Shown piece by piece: positions 11,535-21,568 of a stretch of 64,000 bases of DNA. The first letter of the stretch is position 1. The number at the start of each line of letters is the position of its first letter. The notes beneath the pieces were generated by a model. It was not told the origin of the DNA and did not search any database. It saw nothing but the letters and a program-made list of their open reading frames with translations. Origin of the DNA: Prorocentrum cordatum. Taxonomy: Eukaryota > Sar > Dinophyceae > Prorocentrales > Prorocentraceae. Made by a program: the position numbers and the translations under genes. The DNA lies in contig CAUYUJ010021656.1 of NCBI GenBank assembly GCA_963575745.1, positions 56,302 through 120,301 of the forward strand. The letters run 5' to 3'.

Positions 11535-11672
11535 GGGCCCTCACGGGGCCTCGGGACCGTCAAAAAGCGATTCAGGATGAGAAATTGGTCCTGGGGAAGG
11601 GGTCCAGACCTCTTGGGGTCGACGTTGTGAACAAAATCACAACATCAGGGGTCTGGGACTCGAGCAGGAGAT
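11535..11672 (+). repeat. Dispersed repeat family A, copy 2
   Basis: Reads GGGACCGTCAAAAAGCGATT, then CAGGATGA, GGGGAAGGGGTC, GACCTCTTGGGGTCG, AAATCAC and GGGGTCTGGGA. This is one of the best preserved copies. Confidence 0.7.
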
Positions 11673-11889
11673 CGGGTGCAGAAGGGATCATCCCCAGAGC
11701 TGAAATCTTCGCCGAGCCTGCGAAGGAGACGCAGCATGCTCCGTAGATCTACGGGGATTCATGACTCGCGGCTGGGGGCGATGCGTTGCGGGGAGGGGGG
11801 AGAATGACAAAAACAATTCCGTAGATGTACAACGGCGAGAGACCAGCCGCCGCAAAGATGTTTGGGCCTCGAAGATCGAAGATCGAGGA

Positions 11890-12097
11890 GGAGAAAGAGG
11901 AGGAGGAGAAGGAGAAAGGCGACAACGTCGAGGAGGAGGAGGAAGAGGAGGAGGAGGAGGAGAAAGGCGACGCCGTAGAGGTGGAGGAGGAAGAGCAGGA
12001 GGAGGAGGAGGAGGAGGAGGCGGAGGCGGAGGAGGAGGAGGACGACTCCGACGACGCCGACGCCGACGACGAGGACGACGCAGACGCCGACGCCGCA

Positions 12098-12130
<33 letters not shown>
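11890..12130. repeat. GGA and GACGCC repeat block
   Basis: GGA/GAG array (11890-12045) passing into CGACGCC hexamer units (12045-12130). The acidic ED-rich frame on + is a repeat artefact. Confidence 0.8.
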
Positions 12131-12137
<7 letters not shown>

Positions 12138-12299
12138 ACGGCGACCTCGCCGCGCTCCGAGGCCTTCGCGCCCCCCGTCGGCAGTGGCGGCGCCGCGCCA
12201 GCGCGCGCGTGGCGGGCCGCGCGCTGGGACCCGCGCGCCAAGGCCGGCCTTTCCGCACCGCCGCGGCCGCCGCCCCCGCGCGGCACCAGCCAGGGTTGC

Positions 12300-12778
12300 C
12301 CCTCCTCCTCCTCCTCCTCCCCCTCCTCCCCCCTCCTCCTCCCCCTCCTCCTCCTCCTCCCTCCTCCTCCTCCCCTCCTCCTCCTCCTTCCTCCTCCTCC
12401 TCCCCTCCCTCCTCCTCCTCCTCCTCCTCCTCCTCCTCCTCCTCCTCCTCCTCCTCCTCCTTCCCCTCCTCCTCCTCCTCCTTCCCCTCCTCTTCCTTCC
12501 TCCTCTCCTCCTCCTCCTCCTCCTCCTCCTCCTCCTCCTTCCTCCTCCTCCTCCTCCCCTCCTCCTCCTCCTCCTCCTCCTCCTCCTCATCCTCTTTCTC
12601 CTCCTCCCCCTCCTCCTCCTCCTCCTCTTCCTCCTCCTCCTCCTCCTCCTCCTCCTCCTCCTCCTCCGTCGCCTCCTCCTCCTCCTCTTCCTCCTCCTCC
12701 TCCTCCTCTTTCTTCTCCTCCTCCTCCTCCTCCTCCTCCTCCTCCTCCTCCTCCTCCTCCTCTTCCTCCTCCGCTTGT
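12300..12778. repeat. Long CTC/CCT microsatellite (about 480 bp)
   Basis: Nearly uninterrupted CTC array. Predicted proteins of more than 300 residues on both strands are homopolymers of S, L, P, R or E and are not genes. Confidence 0.95.
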
Positions 12779-12789
12779 TTTTTGTAGTC

Positions 12790-13946
12790 AAGATGCTGCT
12801 CTCGCTGAAGCGCTGACCTCATTTTCGAGCTACCGCTCGTTCCGCATCGTGCTCCCGCTGCAGCTCTGGCCTCATTTCCGCGCTTCCGCTCGTTCCGAAT
12901 CGTGCTCCCGCTGCAGCATCGGCGTCATTATTTCTAGCGCCATGCCCCGGCATGGTTTTCGGTCCTTCCAAATAGGCCCCCAAACCTAAAAAATGACCCC
13001 CGAGTACACCATTAGAAATTCGGTGTCGATTCGTTGGGCCGCAGAAGCCCCCCCACTTTGGGGCTTCGCCACGCCATGCTATGTCAGGCTACGCGTCCTC
13101 GTTTCCGCGCTTCCGCGTTGAGTTTGTTGTTCAAAATGCTGGTCTCGCTGAAGCGCTGGCCTCATTTTCGAGCTACCGCTCGTTCCGCATCGTGCTCCCG
13201 CTGCAGCTCTGGCCTCATTTCCGCGCTTCCGCTCGTTCCGAATCGTGCTCCCACTGCAGCATCGGCGTCATTATTTCTAGCGCCATGCCCCGGCATGGTT
13301 TTCGGTCCTTCCAAATAGGCCCCCAAACCTGAAAAATGACCCCCGAGTACACCATTAGAAATTCGGTGTCGATTCGTTGGGCCGCAGAAGCCCCCCCACT
13401 TTGGGGCTTCGCCACGCCATGCTATGTCAGGCTACGCGTCCTCGTTTCCGCGCTTCCGCGTTGAGTTTGTTGTTCAAAATGCTGGTCTCGCTGAAGCGCT
13501 GGCCTCATTTTCGAGCTACCGCTCGTTCCGCATCGTGCTCCCGCTGCAGCGCTGGCCTCATTTCCGCGCTTCCGCTCGTTCCGAATCGTGCTCCCACTGC
13601 AGCGCTGACGTCATCATTTCCGGCGTCATGCCACGGCATGGTTTTCGGTTCTTTCAAATAGGCCACATTAGATATAGAAAATGGATCCCCGAGTAAACCA
13701 TCGTAAGTGATTACAAATTCGATGTCGGTTCGTTGAGTTTTTGGGCCCCAGAAGCCCCCCCCCACTTTGGGGCGTCGTCACGCCATGCTATGTCAGGCTA
13801 CGCGTCCTCATTTCCGCGTTTCCGCGCTTGGGTTTTTTTCTCAAAATGCTGGTCTCGCTGAAGCGCTGGCCTCATTTTCGGGCTACCGCTCGTTCCGCAT
13901 CGTGTTCCTGCCGCAGCGCTGGCCTCATTTCCGCGCGTTCGGGCTG
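12790..13946. repeat. 343-bp tandem satellite, about 3.3 copies
   Basis: Landmarks recur at 343 bp: CACGCCATGCTATGTCAGGC at about 13070 and 13413, and CTCGCTGAAGCGCTGG at about 13143 and 13486. The third unit is about 20 bp longer (landmark at about 13777), and a partial fourth runs 13840-13946. Within each unit a shorter GCTCGTTCCGCATCGTGCTC motif is itself repeated. Parallel small ORFs in each copy reflect the repeat. Confidence 0.9.
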
Positions 13947-15576
13947 AGAGATAAGATCAGATCATCCATATGATCGAGTATGTTGAAGGTACTTCTTACA
14001 CAGTCGTGCCCTGTATCTTCCCAACCCCTTCCTCCCAACACGATAATTGTCTTTCTCACCATGCAGCAGCGCCCAAGACGCTCTGGCGAGGGCGAGCCGA
14101 GACAGCGGCAGTTGGCCTTCGGGGGGGGCCCCCGTCGCTGAGGGTGGACGCGGTTTGAAAACCCGGTGCGCCTGGACTGGGAGAGTTCCAGGGACCGGTG
14201 TTGGGTTGTTGTTGTCTCAGCTTGCTCCGAGACGAGGGGCCCGCCGCAGGTGACCTCAAGCAGTGGCGAGGCATCATGGCTGGCCTATAGGTCCACCATA
14301 GCATGCTCTGAGGACATCCTGCTGTTTGCACGAAGTGTTCTCAGAACGCTCCTGCTTGAGATACGTGCCGTGTTCAAAGCGTACGTGTTCAGTCTTCGTG
14401 TTGAGCTCCGTATCAATACGCTACGTGTTGCGTGTTGCGTACCGGGGCAGCTAAGTTCTCTTGTTGTAAGAACATGCGATGGTGGGCCTGTAGGAATGCC
14501 GGGACGGTCGGTCCCTGCTCAATGGCCGCGGCCTGAAAAGGACGGGCGCGCGCCGACGGCAGTGGGCAGGGCGCCAGGCGCGCAGCTCGGCCGTGGCGTC
14601 TCCAGCGGAGGGCCCTGCCCTCGGCTGCCTCGATGCGCACTTCTCGATACGCAGCCCCAGGCCCTCGGCTGCCTCGATGCGCACTCTTCGACACGCAACA
14701 CGTGCGTTTCAAGACGCTGCGTGTTCAACGCGTCCGCGCTCAAAACGTCCGTGCTCTCCGATACGCCGTGCTCAGAGCGTCCGTTTCCATACGCTGCGTG
14801 CTGGCTGAACGTACTGGCCCACGTTTCGGCGAACGTATCGCGCCAGGCCCACGTTCTCGGGATGCGGTGTTGAGTTCCGTATCAAGACGCTGCGTGTTGC
14901 GTGCTGCATACCGGGGCAGCTAAGCCCCAGCCCTACGAGGGCCCAGAACTGTGCGCCACAACCTCTCTTGCCCCTTCCCTCTCCCAGCCAGTCGGCTACA
15001 CGCAAGACCTTCCGCAGGAGTGTGCCCTTTGCTGCGGGCTCACCAGGGCCCCCAGATGGCAGAGTACGATGTAGTATCTGCTGCTTCCGCGCTCGGGTTT
15101 GGCACCCCCGCGCCCCCCGTTACGCCGCGCACCAAAGGTCACTCTTGCCCAGGGCCGCTCTTGCGTGTAGCAGAGGAAAGAGGCGAGGAAGAGGAGGGTA
15201 GAGGAGGGAGGAGGCATGGAGGTGGTGGTGGTGTATATTTTTGGTGTTCGGACTCCCCCCTCCGCCGCCGCCGCCGCCTGGCCCACCACCCAGCGCACAT
15301 GGAGCCTCGAAAGGATCGAGGATGCCAGGTGTTTGCCGCCACTTGTTCGCCTTTGGGGTCACCTAAGGCAGACTCCGCTACGTGACTCCACTTGGCTGCA
15401 CAGCTCCGGCACGCCCGTGAAGAGCTACACGTTCTGACCGGCCTCCTTCTCTTCCACCCCTCTGGTCTTCTTCCGCATTCGTGCCTCACTCACTTCGCTT
15501 CGCTCGACCAACGCCTGCTCGCTGTCGTCCGTGGACAACAAGAAATCGCTCTTCAGAGGCAAGGCTTCGGGGCTTG
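13947..15576. other. No gene recognised
   Basis: Contains a repeat shared with about 2388-2440 (14482-14525), duplicated GCTGCCTCGATGCGCAC segments (about 14624 and 14665) and other short TACG/GCGT-rich duplications. Small ORFs here overlap on both strands and lack recognisable domains. Confidence 0.45.
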
Positions 15577-15645
15577 GGGCCGTCAAGAGACAGCCGGGAT
15601 GGAGCGTCGGTCCTGGGGGGTGGTCAAGAGATCTTGGCGTTCATG
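15577..15645 (+). repeat. Dispersed repeat family A, partial copy
   Basis: Retains CTTGGGGCCGTCAA, GGGATGGAGCG, GGTCCTGGGG and AGATCTTGGCG in family order. Strongly diverged and truncated. Confidence 0.4.
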
Positions 15646-16063
15646 CGTCGGAAAATCGAACCGCTGGACGTATTGCACTTCAGCGTTGATGCCTCCCCTT
15701 CTCGCCTTGTCGTCATCGTCCTCCTCGTTCTCCCGCTGGTGTCCTCCTGCTTCTCCTCTCTCCTCCTCCCTCCTCTAATATTTCTCTGCCGGGAGGCCGC
15801 TGTTGACTATTTATGTTGTTGTTGCCACCCTTGTCGGGAAAGACAGCCAGTCGAGCGCAAATGGTCGTACCGTATATCATCCTCCTCCTGAGCGCCATCA
15901 GCATCGTCATCAGCATTGGTGGAGGTCAGGGGGCGAGAGCGAAGTGACCTCCCCCGGGTAGTCGGGTTGGGGTTTGAGGCGTGCCGTCCGCGAGGCCAGG
16001 CGAGGCTGCGCGGAGGCGAGAGAGAGGTCTTGCCCAAACTGGGGGCGCGTCGGGGCATCTGTC
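15646..16063. other. No gene recognised
   Basis: CTC-rich tract at about 15700-15775, otherwise unassigned. Confidence 0.4.
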
Positions 16064-16234
16064 TTAAGCTGGGCCTGTCCCTCTACAGGGGAAATATCCA
16101 AAAAGTAGTAGTAAAAATAGTCTGGGGTCTATTTGTTGTGAGTATGTTTTGACTATTTGGGGGCATTTGTTTGATATGTTTCATTGTCGGCCGACATCCC
16201 CCTGTAGGGGGACAGGCCCGACCGCCCGACCTAA
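16064..16234. mobile_element. MITE with self-palindromic termini, copy 2
   Basis: Left end TTAAGCTGGGCCTGTCCCTC and right end inverse of TTAGGTCGGGC...GGGCCTGTCCCCC, the same family as 10894-11073. The right end carries an extra CCGCCCGA segment. The interior is AT-rich, non-coding and of similar length. Sharing of ends but not much of the interior fits two insertions of one non-autonomous family. Confidence 0.75.
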
Positions 16235-17424
16235 CATTTGTCTCACCCGCGGGGTTCCCGGGGTATCCTGCGGTGGTCCCGTGGTTTCTCTGCGTGGCTG
16301 CCCCGCGCAGCTGCAACGTGCGGTTGTCGTCTTCGAGTTACTGGGAGGCGATGATCTAAAGGCACCCTCCCCCCACACCGGATTCAAAAGGAGAGGCGGG
16401 GCCATCCAAGAAAGCAGAATTCATTGAAAGAGCAATAGTTGTTGACGGATGGTCGATCCTCGACCGTATTTTGGGGAAGGGCCCATGGTTTCTTGGAGCC
16501 GTCTTGTGGCCGTCGTGTGGCATCTTGGAGGCATGTTGGAAGCGGGCATGTGCAATCTTGGCCTATATTGCGCCATCATGCTCATCCATTTCCTTCCTTC
16601 CTCCTCCTCCTCCTCCTTCTGCGTCCCTTCCTTCCTCCTCTGCTTCAGCTTACGTCTTTCGCATTCCCTACTCCCTGCTTCTCATCATCCCTGCACCTCC
16701 CTCCTACCTCGTCGTCTCCCACACTCGGCCTCCTACGCTGACAGCGTCCGCCCTCGTTTCCTGCTCCTCTCGCCATCCCTCCTCATCCCGCCTCCGTATA
16801 GACGGCCCTTGCTGCTGGCTGGGAGCGCGAGCGAACGGTGGCTGCAGCACCAGGGTCGGGCAGCCGTGATTTGCATTCATTGGTTGCTTGATGCCTCACC
16901 CTCCTCCCTCCCTCCCACTCTCTTTCTCCCTGCACTCTGTTTCGCTTGGTGCTGAGGCAGTGAACAATGTACTTCTTGCAGTGTTGAGCGGCGCAGCCAC
17001 GAGTGCCCTTTACTCAAACGACTATGTCGGAAAGCCCGCAGCCCGCAGTCTATTCGGGTACACGACAGCACTACGCGCCACGGCGCTCGCGAGTTAGAGG
17101 AGCCACAGGCTGGCAGATGAGGTCCGTAGGTGATGTGGATCGCTTCCCCCGAGGCCCGTAGGTGATGCGCTGGCCTCTGACCGAAGCCCCCTGCGATGAC
17201 CACTTCGGCCCCCCACGATGACCGCGTGGCCTTTGCCTCCGTCCCCCTCCGCTCCCCGCGACGTCCAATCTAGCATCCGCGCTGGTATATCCGTGGTCGA
17301 AAACTGGCCGGCACAACGTGTCACAATCCCGTATAAGTTCGCCCTGTTACCTTCCATCCAATATAAAATTGGTTGGGCTGGTCTGGCTCAATGGCCCCTT
17401 AATCGGGTCGGTTAGCCCTTGATC
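16235..17424. other. No gene recognised
   Basis: Pyrimidine-rich tract around 16590-16800, otherwise unassigned. ORFs of up to 168 codons are S/P/L-rich and overlap on both strands. Confidence 0.45.
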
Positions 17425-17590
17425 GTTCTTACGAAAACCTCCCAGCAGTTGCCTCCTCATATCCCAGACCCCCGACGTCGTGACTTTTGTCATAGCGCCG
17501 ACCCCAGAGGTCAAGCAAGACCCATGCCCCGGGACTTGTTTTTCATCCTGAGTGGTTCTGTTGACAATCCCGAGGCCCGGCGAGTGTCCC
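17425..17590 (-). repeat. Dispersed repeat family A, copy 3
   Basis: On the minus strand: GGGATTGTCAACAGAACCAC, CAGGATGAAAAACAAGTCCC, GACCTCTGGGGTCGGCGC, AAAAGTCACGACGTCGGGGG and TCTGGGA follow one another as in copies 2 and 4. The match extends to CAACTGCTGGGAGG. Confidence 0.7.
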
Positions 17591-17774
17591 CAGAGACCGT
17601 TAGAGAAACACATTCCGTCGACACAATTTTTCGCGGGTTTGGTTGTTCCCCAGCTGGTTCGCCTTCCTTGGGACCGGGGTGCGATTTGCTCGCCGGGCTG
17701 TTCGGTACCGCAACTTCCTGGTTCTGCCCAAGCGGCCACACGATTTCTGCATAGCATCGGCATGGGGACCACTC

Positions 17775-17974
17775 TTAGGGGAACAGAAGTGACATAAACA
17801 TGAAAACTCGGAGGTCCGCGCGGATTTCTCGGATCGGCGCTGGACCCCCGTGGCGGCGCCTCCGGCGCCGCCCCTGGCGCGCTCCGCGCGCCAGGGAGGG
17901 GGTTCCAGCGCCGACCCAAGAAATCCGCGCGGACCTCCGAGTTGTTATGCTTATGCCACTTCTTCTTCCCCTAA
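17775..17974. mobile_element. Foldback element, about 68-bp inverted arms
   Basis: The left arm 17775-17842 and right arm 17905-17973 are inverted copies. The inner 40 bp (ACTCGGAGGTCCGCGCGGAT onwards) match with about two differences. The outer part (TTAGGGGAA, then AGAAGTGRCATAARCAT) matches more loosely. The centre is a GC palindrome built on GGCGCC. No ORF. A decayed relative sits at 10361-10475. Confidence 0.75.
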
Positions 17975-18102
17975 CTTTGCAGCACCGTTGGACAAGATCA
18001 TGTGGCGCGAGGGGCATTTGGGACCGCAGCCGTTTCGGCTCGGGCCAGCGCGCGCGGGAGGGGCACCCAGAGGTCCCTCATGTTCGTTTTTCGGACATGA
18101 GT

Positions 18103-18129
18103 GCCATGTTCATTTGTAATGAACATGGC
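18103..18129. repeat. Perfect 12-bp inverted repeat
   Basis: GCCATGTTCATT, a 3-bp TGT loop, then the exact inverse AATGAACATGGC. Further CATGTTCGTTTTT segments flank it (18079, 18142), so it sits in a small cluster of CATGTTC motifs. Function unknown. Confidence 0.7.
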
Positions 18130-18333
18130 ATCATGATCGCCATGTTCGTTTTTGAACATGACGTAACGCGTTTGCACACAACGCGGTCTGAACGGCACGA
18201 GTGCCATTCGTTCTTGCCGCGGCTGTCCGCCGCGCACACGATTGATCGACGGGCTTACGGGCCCGACGTTTACGGCATGCATGCAAGCAGAAAAATTGGG
18301 GCTAGGATCCAGTCCAACGCCGATTCGAATCTA

Positions 18334-18345
18334 GGAGGAGGAGGA

Positions 18346-18377
<32 letters not shown>

Positions 18378-18585
18378 GAGGAGGAGGAGGAGGAGGAGGA
18401 GGAGGAGGAGGAGGAGGGATATCGAGGATCGGGGATCGATCGAGGGTCGGAGGAAGAGGGGAAGGAGGAGGAGGAGCCTCGAGGAGGAGGAGGAAAAGGA
18501 AGAGGAAAGGAGGGGAGAAGAGGGAGGAGGAGGACGGGGAGGAGGAGGAGGAGGAGGAGGAGGAGGAGGAGGAGGAGGAGAATGA
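18334..18585. repeat. GGA/GAGG microsatellite
   Basis: Two GGA arrays (18334-18417 and 18450-18585) separated by a short GATCGA-rich spacer. Confidence 0.9.
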
Positions 18586-19036
18586 AGAGGGGGAGAAAGG
18601 GAAGGAGGAGGAAGATTGGGAGAGGCGGCAAACGATCAGAATTGTTCAAACTTCTCTGACATGCGATTTCGGACCAAGGGCGAGTGGTCTTGGGGGAAAG
18701 GGAGGAAGGCAGCGGCAGCAGCAGCAGCAGCAAGAAGAGAAGGAGGAGGCGAAGGAGGAGGAGGAGGACAGGGGTGGACCTGGGACCCCGCTTTTACTAT
18801 GTCCTTGAAGTCTCGAGCGGGGTTCGGCGGTGGCGTGCCGCAGGCTTGTCCATAGATCTTGGGAATCGTGCAATACCCCCTATAACCTATGTCTCGATTC
18901 TTATGGCGTGTTACCTGAATCGGAGTGGAAGTAACCCAGATGAAACACTGCGGAGATCATTGTGGGCCAGATGTGTTCAGCCAGGGCCCTATGGGGATCT
19001 TTTTTTCTTTTTGGAGGCTCACGCTCCTGGCGCCGC
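18586..19036. other. No gene recognised (3' flank of the transposase-like gene)
   Basis: Contains a short AGC run (18715-18732) and unassigned sequence downstream of the stop at 19037. Confidence 0.4.
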
Positions 19037-19733
19037 TCAAAACCACATCTCTGTGGGCAGTGCGTGTTCAGTCTGGGCGAGGTGAAACTTGGCGAACAAT
19101 CTTCGCTCAAAGGTAAGTCTATGGCAACGCGCGGCTATGTGCACAATTGTTTTGTTTAAGCCTTCATCGGAATATGAATGATATGCCCTTGGGTTCCCTT
19201 TGAATGCAGAGTCAATTGAACAATGTACGAATCCATGATGCTTGGGTTTCACTGGAACTCCCGCCTGCTGAGCAAAACGATTGTGCGCCAGTGAACAACG
19301 AACCAACAGCTCAGACGCTGCTATCGGTAGGAGCCTTGTGTGTGCAGCGACTGTACCCATCCAGGTCTCAATGGCCTCGCCAGCCTGGATCAGAGCACCC
19401 GCGTCAGTTATTTCAAACAAGCGCTCGCGGAACTGCCTCAACATCTTCAACACGTATGGGAAAAAATGTTTCGTTTCAGCAGCTTTGAGGCTCAAGGACG
19501 GGTCATCGTACTGCCCCAACATACTCGGCACCAAGCGTCCAACACGCGTGATGCCTCCTCTCCTCTCGGGCGGCAGTGTCCTCGGGAGCGATTGAAAATC
19601 AATTGTCACATCTTTTTCTGCGCCCCTCCCCCAGGACCCCAGATGATATGTCCAAATGTCATGTGCTGCGTGCGCACCACATGCAATTTGGACCCCCTCC
19701 TCAAACACAACACTAGATAGCGGGTGGCTAATG
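19037..19733 (-). pseudogene. Transposase-like gene, C-terminal part (frame-shifted from the part above it)
   Basis: This frame is open from about 19733 to its stop at 19037 and lies one base out of frame with the 21206-19728 ORF. It has no ATG at its head, so it looks like the continuation of that protein after a frameshift or small intron at about 19710-19740. Visible features are an LKAAETKHFFPYVL segment, a long helical stretch, and KPKHHGFVHC followed by a conserved-looking SDEGLNK. The K-P-K-x-H box near the end of a transposase is typical of Tnp2/CACTA-like proteins and their relatives. The assignment to that superfamily is an inference from motif layout and is not certain. Confidence 0.5.
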
Positions 19734-21206
19734 TTTCAGGTGCTGAGCGGTCCTAGTGTACTCGGGATACCATCTGTGAAGGCCTGCGGTAAGGGACAAC
19801 AATGTTTGCCTCAGTTTTTCTCGTCGGGTTGTTGCACCAGAATTAAACACATCAATTTCGCTCATGTACCAAATCGAAGTCCCCAAATAGTCTTGCAGCA
19901 CTCCAAGATGCACCATGTGTAGGATGTCAATCCCTATACAGTCTAGCCCAATGCCAAGATCCAATACGAACAATGGGTGCCTCCTGCTGGCCATGATAGG
20001 TTTTTGAGATCTCCAAAATAGAACTATGCACGGAAACTGGGTAATACTCTCAAATGCCATTGTGTGAGGGAGTTGGCAGGATGGTTCCAAACGATCACCC
20101 TGACGCAACAGAGTGTCCCCGACCTTGATGTCACGCGATAACACCCTACCCTTCTGTTTTGGTTTGCTTTCTAGTGCTGACCTGATTTCAAAATGACTAC
20201 CGCGATCTGGGATGGAAACCCATATCTCGCACGACGTGCAATATTTATCGTAATCATCTTGTGTTTTTTTCTGCCACGTGTTCACGTCGAGCGAATTAAA
20301 GTCCTTCTTTTGAATATGGCATTTGAAACAACAATGGAAGTTCGCACTCCAAGATGTTAAGCCCCACCGCTGAACTATTTCAGCCCAGTCACCAACAATA
20401 TCAAGAACCACGGCCCTAAAACCTAAAGGCTTTCCACTCTTGAGTGCGCGGCCCCCATCTGAGAACAACCAGTCGGCCCCGTCGTGCCTCGCAGAGGGCC
20501 AGCGCCCCTGAGCGAGAGCCTCTAAGCTCCACTTGACAAATTCAAAAAATGAGAACAGCGAGTCCCAACCCCCGCAGCCGCAGTTGCAGAAGTCCGACTT
20601 TCGGACTGAAAAACATAAATGTCTGAAGGCACTGTTGATAAACCGCACAGTGAAGGCCAGCACGCTATCCCGTGACTGATATTCAGACGCGTCTACATAT
20701 AAAACCAACGGGATCGTCGCACATCTTTCTTCGTTCGCAAGCCCGACAATAAGGGGATGCTTCTCGAAACATTCGGCCCACTCTCTTCCAGAAATCGCAT
20801 CTCTCCAAGCTGTTCGAATTTCAGGGTGGGCCTCCAATTCTCTTGCCAAGGCTTCGTGGGGTGGCATAGTACAAGACTCAACCATTTCAATATCACCAGC
20901 ATATTTTGAATACATCGGAACTTTGATGCGGTACAGTTTCTCGTCTTCCTTAGCGAGCCCGAGCGCCCGGTCTAGTTTTCTCTGGAAGTGGCCTGAGGGG
21001 CTCTCGGGGGGTAATCCGTATTTCCTCGCTTCTCGCACCCCAGCTTCAGCAGCATAGTGACATAAGATACAAGCCCTTCGGGCGCTGATCTCGCCTGCCA
21101 AATACGGTTCAATGATCTCTTGAACAAAGAGCTCCCCAGGATTCGGGCCAGGTGGTCCGTCCCCAGCGTCCCAAGGGGGGACATCCCATTCAGCATGTCG
21201 CTTCAT
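19728..21206 (-). CDS. Transposase-like protein, N-terminal and central part
   Basis: Starts best at the ATG at 21206 (MKRHAEWD...); the frame is open 12 codons further up but only with a TTG. It ends at a TAG at 19728 and continues out of frame below. Numbering from the TTG, candidate features are an acidic VLYVDASEY segment (Asp184), VVLDIVGDW (Asp281), a Cys/His cluster NFHCCFKCHI with two more Cys 30 residues on (C335, C338), and DILHMVHLGVLQDYLG (Asp439, His442, His445), which resembles the D-x-x-H segment of Tnp2-type transposases. It lies in the same orientation as the methyltransferase-like gene 330 bp upstream. Proteins of this general kind are repeated many times in dinoflagellate genomes. 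The catalytic residues named here are guesses from spacing. Confidence 0.55.
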   Translation of the reverse strand: MKRHAEWDVPPWDAGDGPPGPNPGELFVQEIIEPYLAGEISARRACILCHYAAEAGVREARKYGLPPESPSGHFQRKLDRALGLAKEDEKLYRIKVPMYSKYAGDIEMVESCTMPPHEALARELEAHPEIRTAWRDAISGREWAECFEKHPLIVGLANEERCATIPLVLYVDASEYQSRDSVLAFTVRFINSAFRHLCFSVRKSDFCNCGCGGWDSLFSFFEFVKWSLEALAQGRWPSARHDGADWLFSDGGRALKSGKPLGFRAVVLDIVGDWAEIVQRWGLTSWSANFHCCFKCHIQKKDFNSLDVNTWQKKTQDDYDKYCTSCEIWVSIPDRGSHFEIRSALESKPKQKGRVLSRDIKVGDTLLRQGDRLEPSCQLPHTMAFESITQFPCIVLFWRSQKPIMASRRHPLFVLDLGIGLDCIGIDILHMVHLGVLQDYLGTSIWYMSEIDVFNSGATTRREKLRQTLLSLTAGLHRWYPEYTRTAQHLKH

Positions 21207-21242
21207 GAATGCAAGGTTTGGGCTAAAACGCTTCGGAACCAA

Positions 21243-21568
21243 TGGCGATAAATACGCCGATGCATCCCCTCCACGCTTATACTCCCTCCTACCTCCTCCG
21301 TCTTTGCCTCCTCCACATCCTCCTCCCTTCCTTTGCTGTGACTACCCAGCTTCGTCTGCGCTCAGTCCCTTGTGATCCCACGCTCTCTCCAACGCCCCCC
21401 CCCCCGTCTCTCATTGTTCAGTTGCTACGTGGGCGGCGACGGTGTTCTTGGCATGGGGCGTTTTGTTAGGGGAGAAGGATGGCCGAGGGAGAGAAGGGAG
21501 GAGAGGTTTCCGATCGTTGATCATTGCGACATTCTGAATGGGATGTAGATTCAGTCCGAGTGCGAACC
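21243..21568. other. Spacer between two minus-strand genes
   Basis: Pyrimidine-rich, including a C11 run near 21390-21405. No ORF. It would hold the 3' end of the methyltransferase-like gene and the 5' end of the transposase-like gene. Confidence 0.5.

Noticed and set aside
11688-12822. ORFs of 320-367 codons, poly-R, poly-E, poly-S and poly-L
   Set aside because: Direct translations of CTC/GAG trinucleotide arrays on both strands.
21231-21250. Leader-like sequence just upstream of the transposase-like gene
   Set aside because: Only about 11 of 21 positions match without gaps. Position is suggestive but the match is too weak to call.
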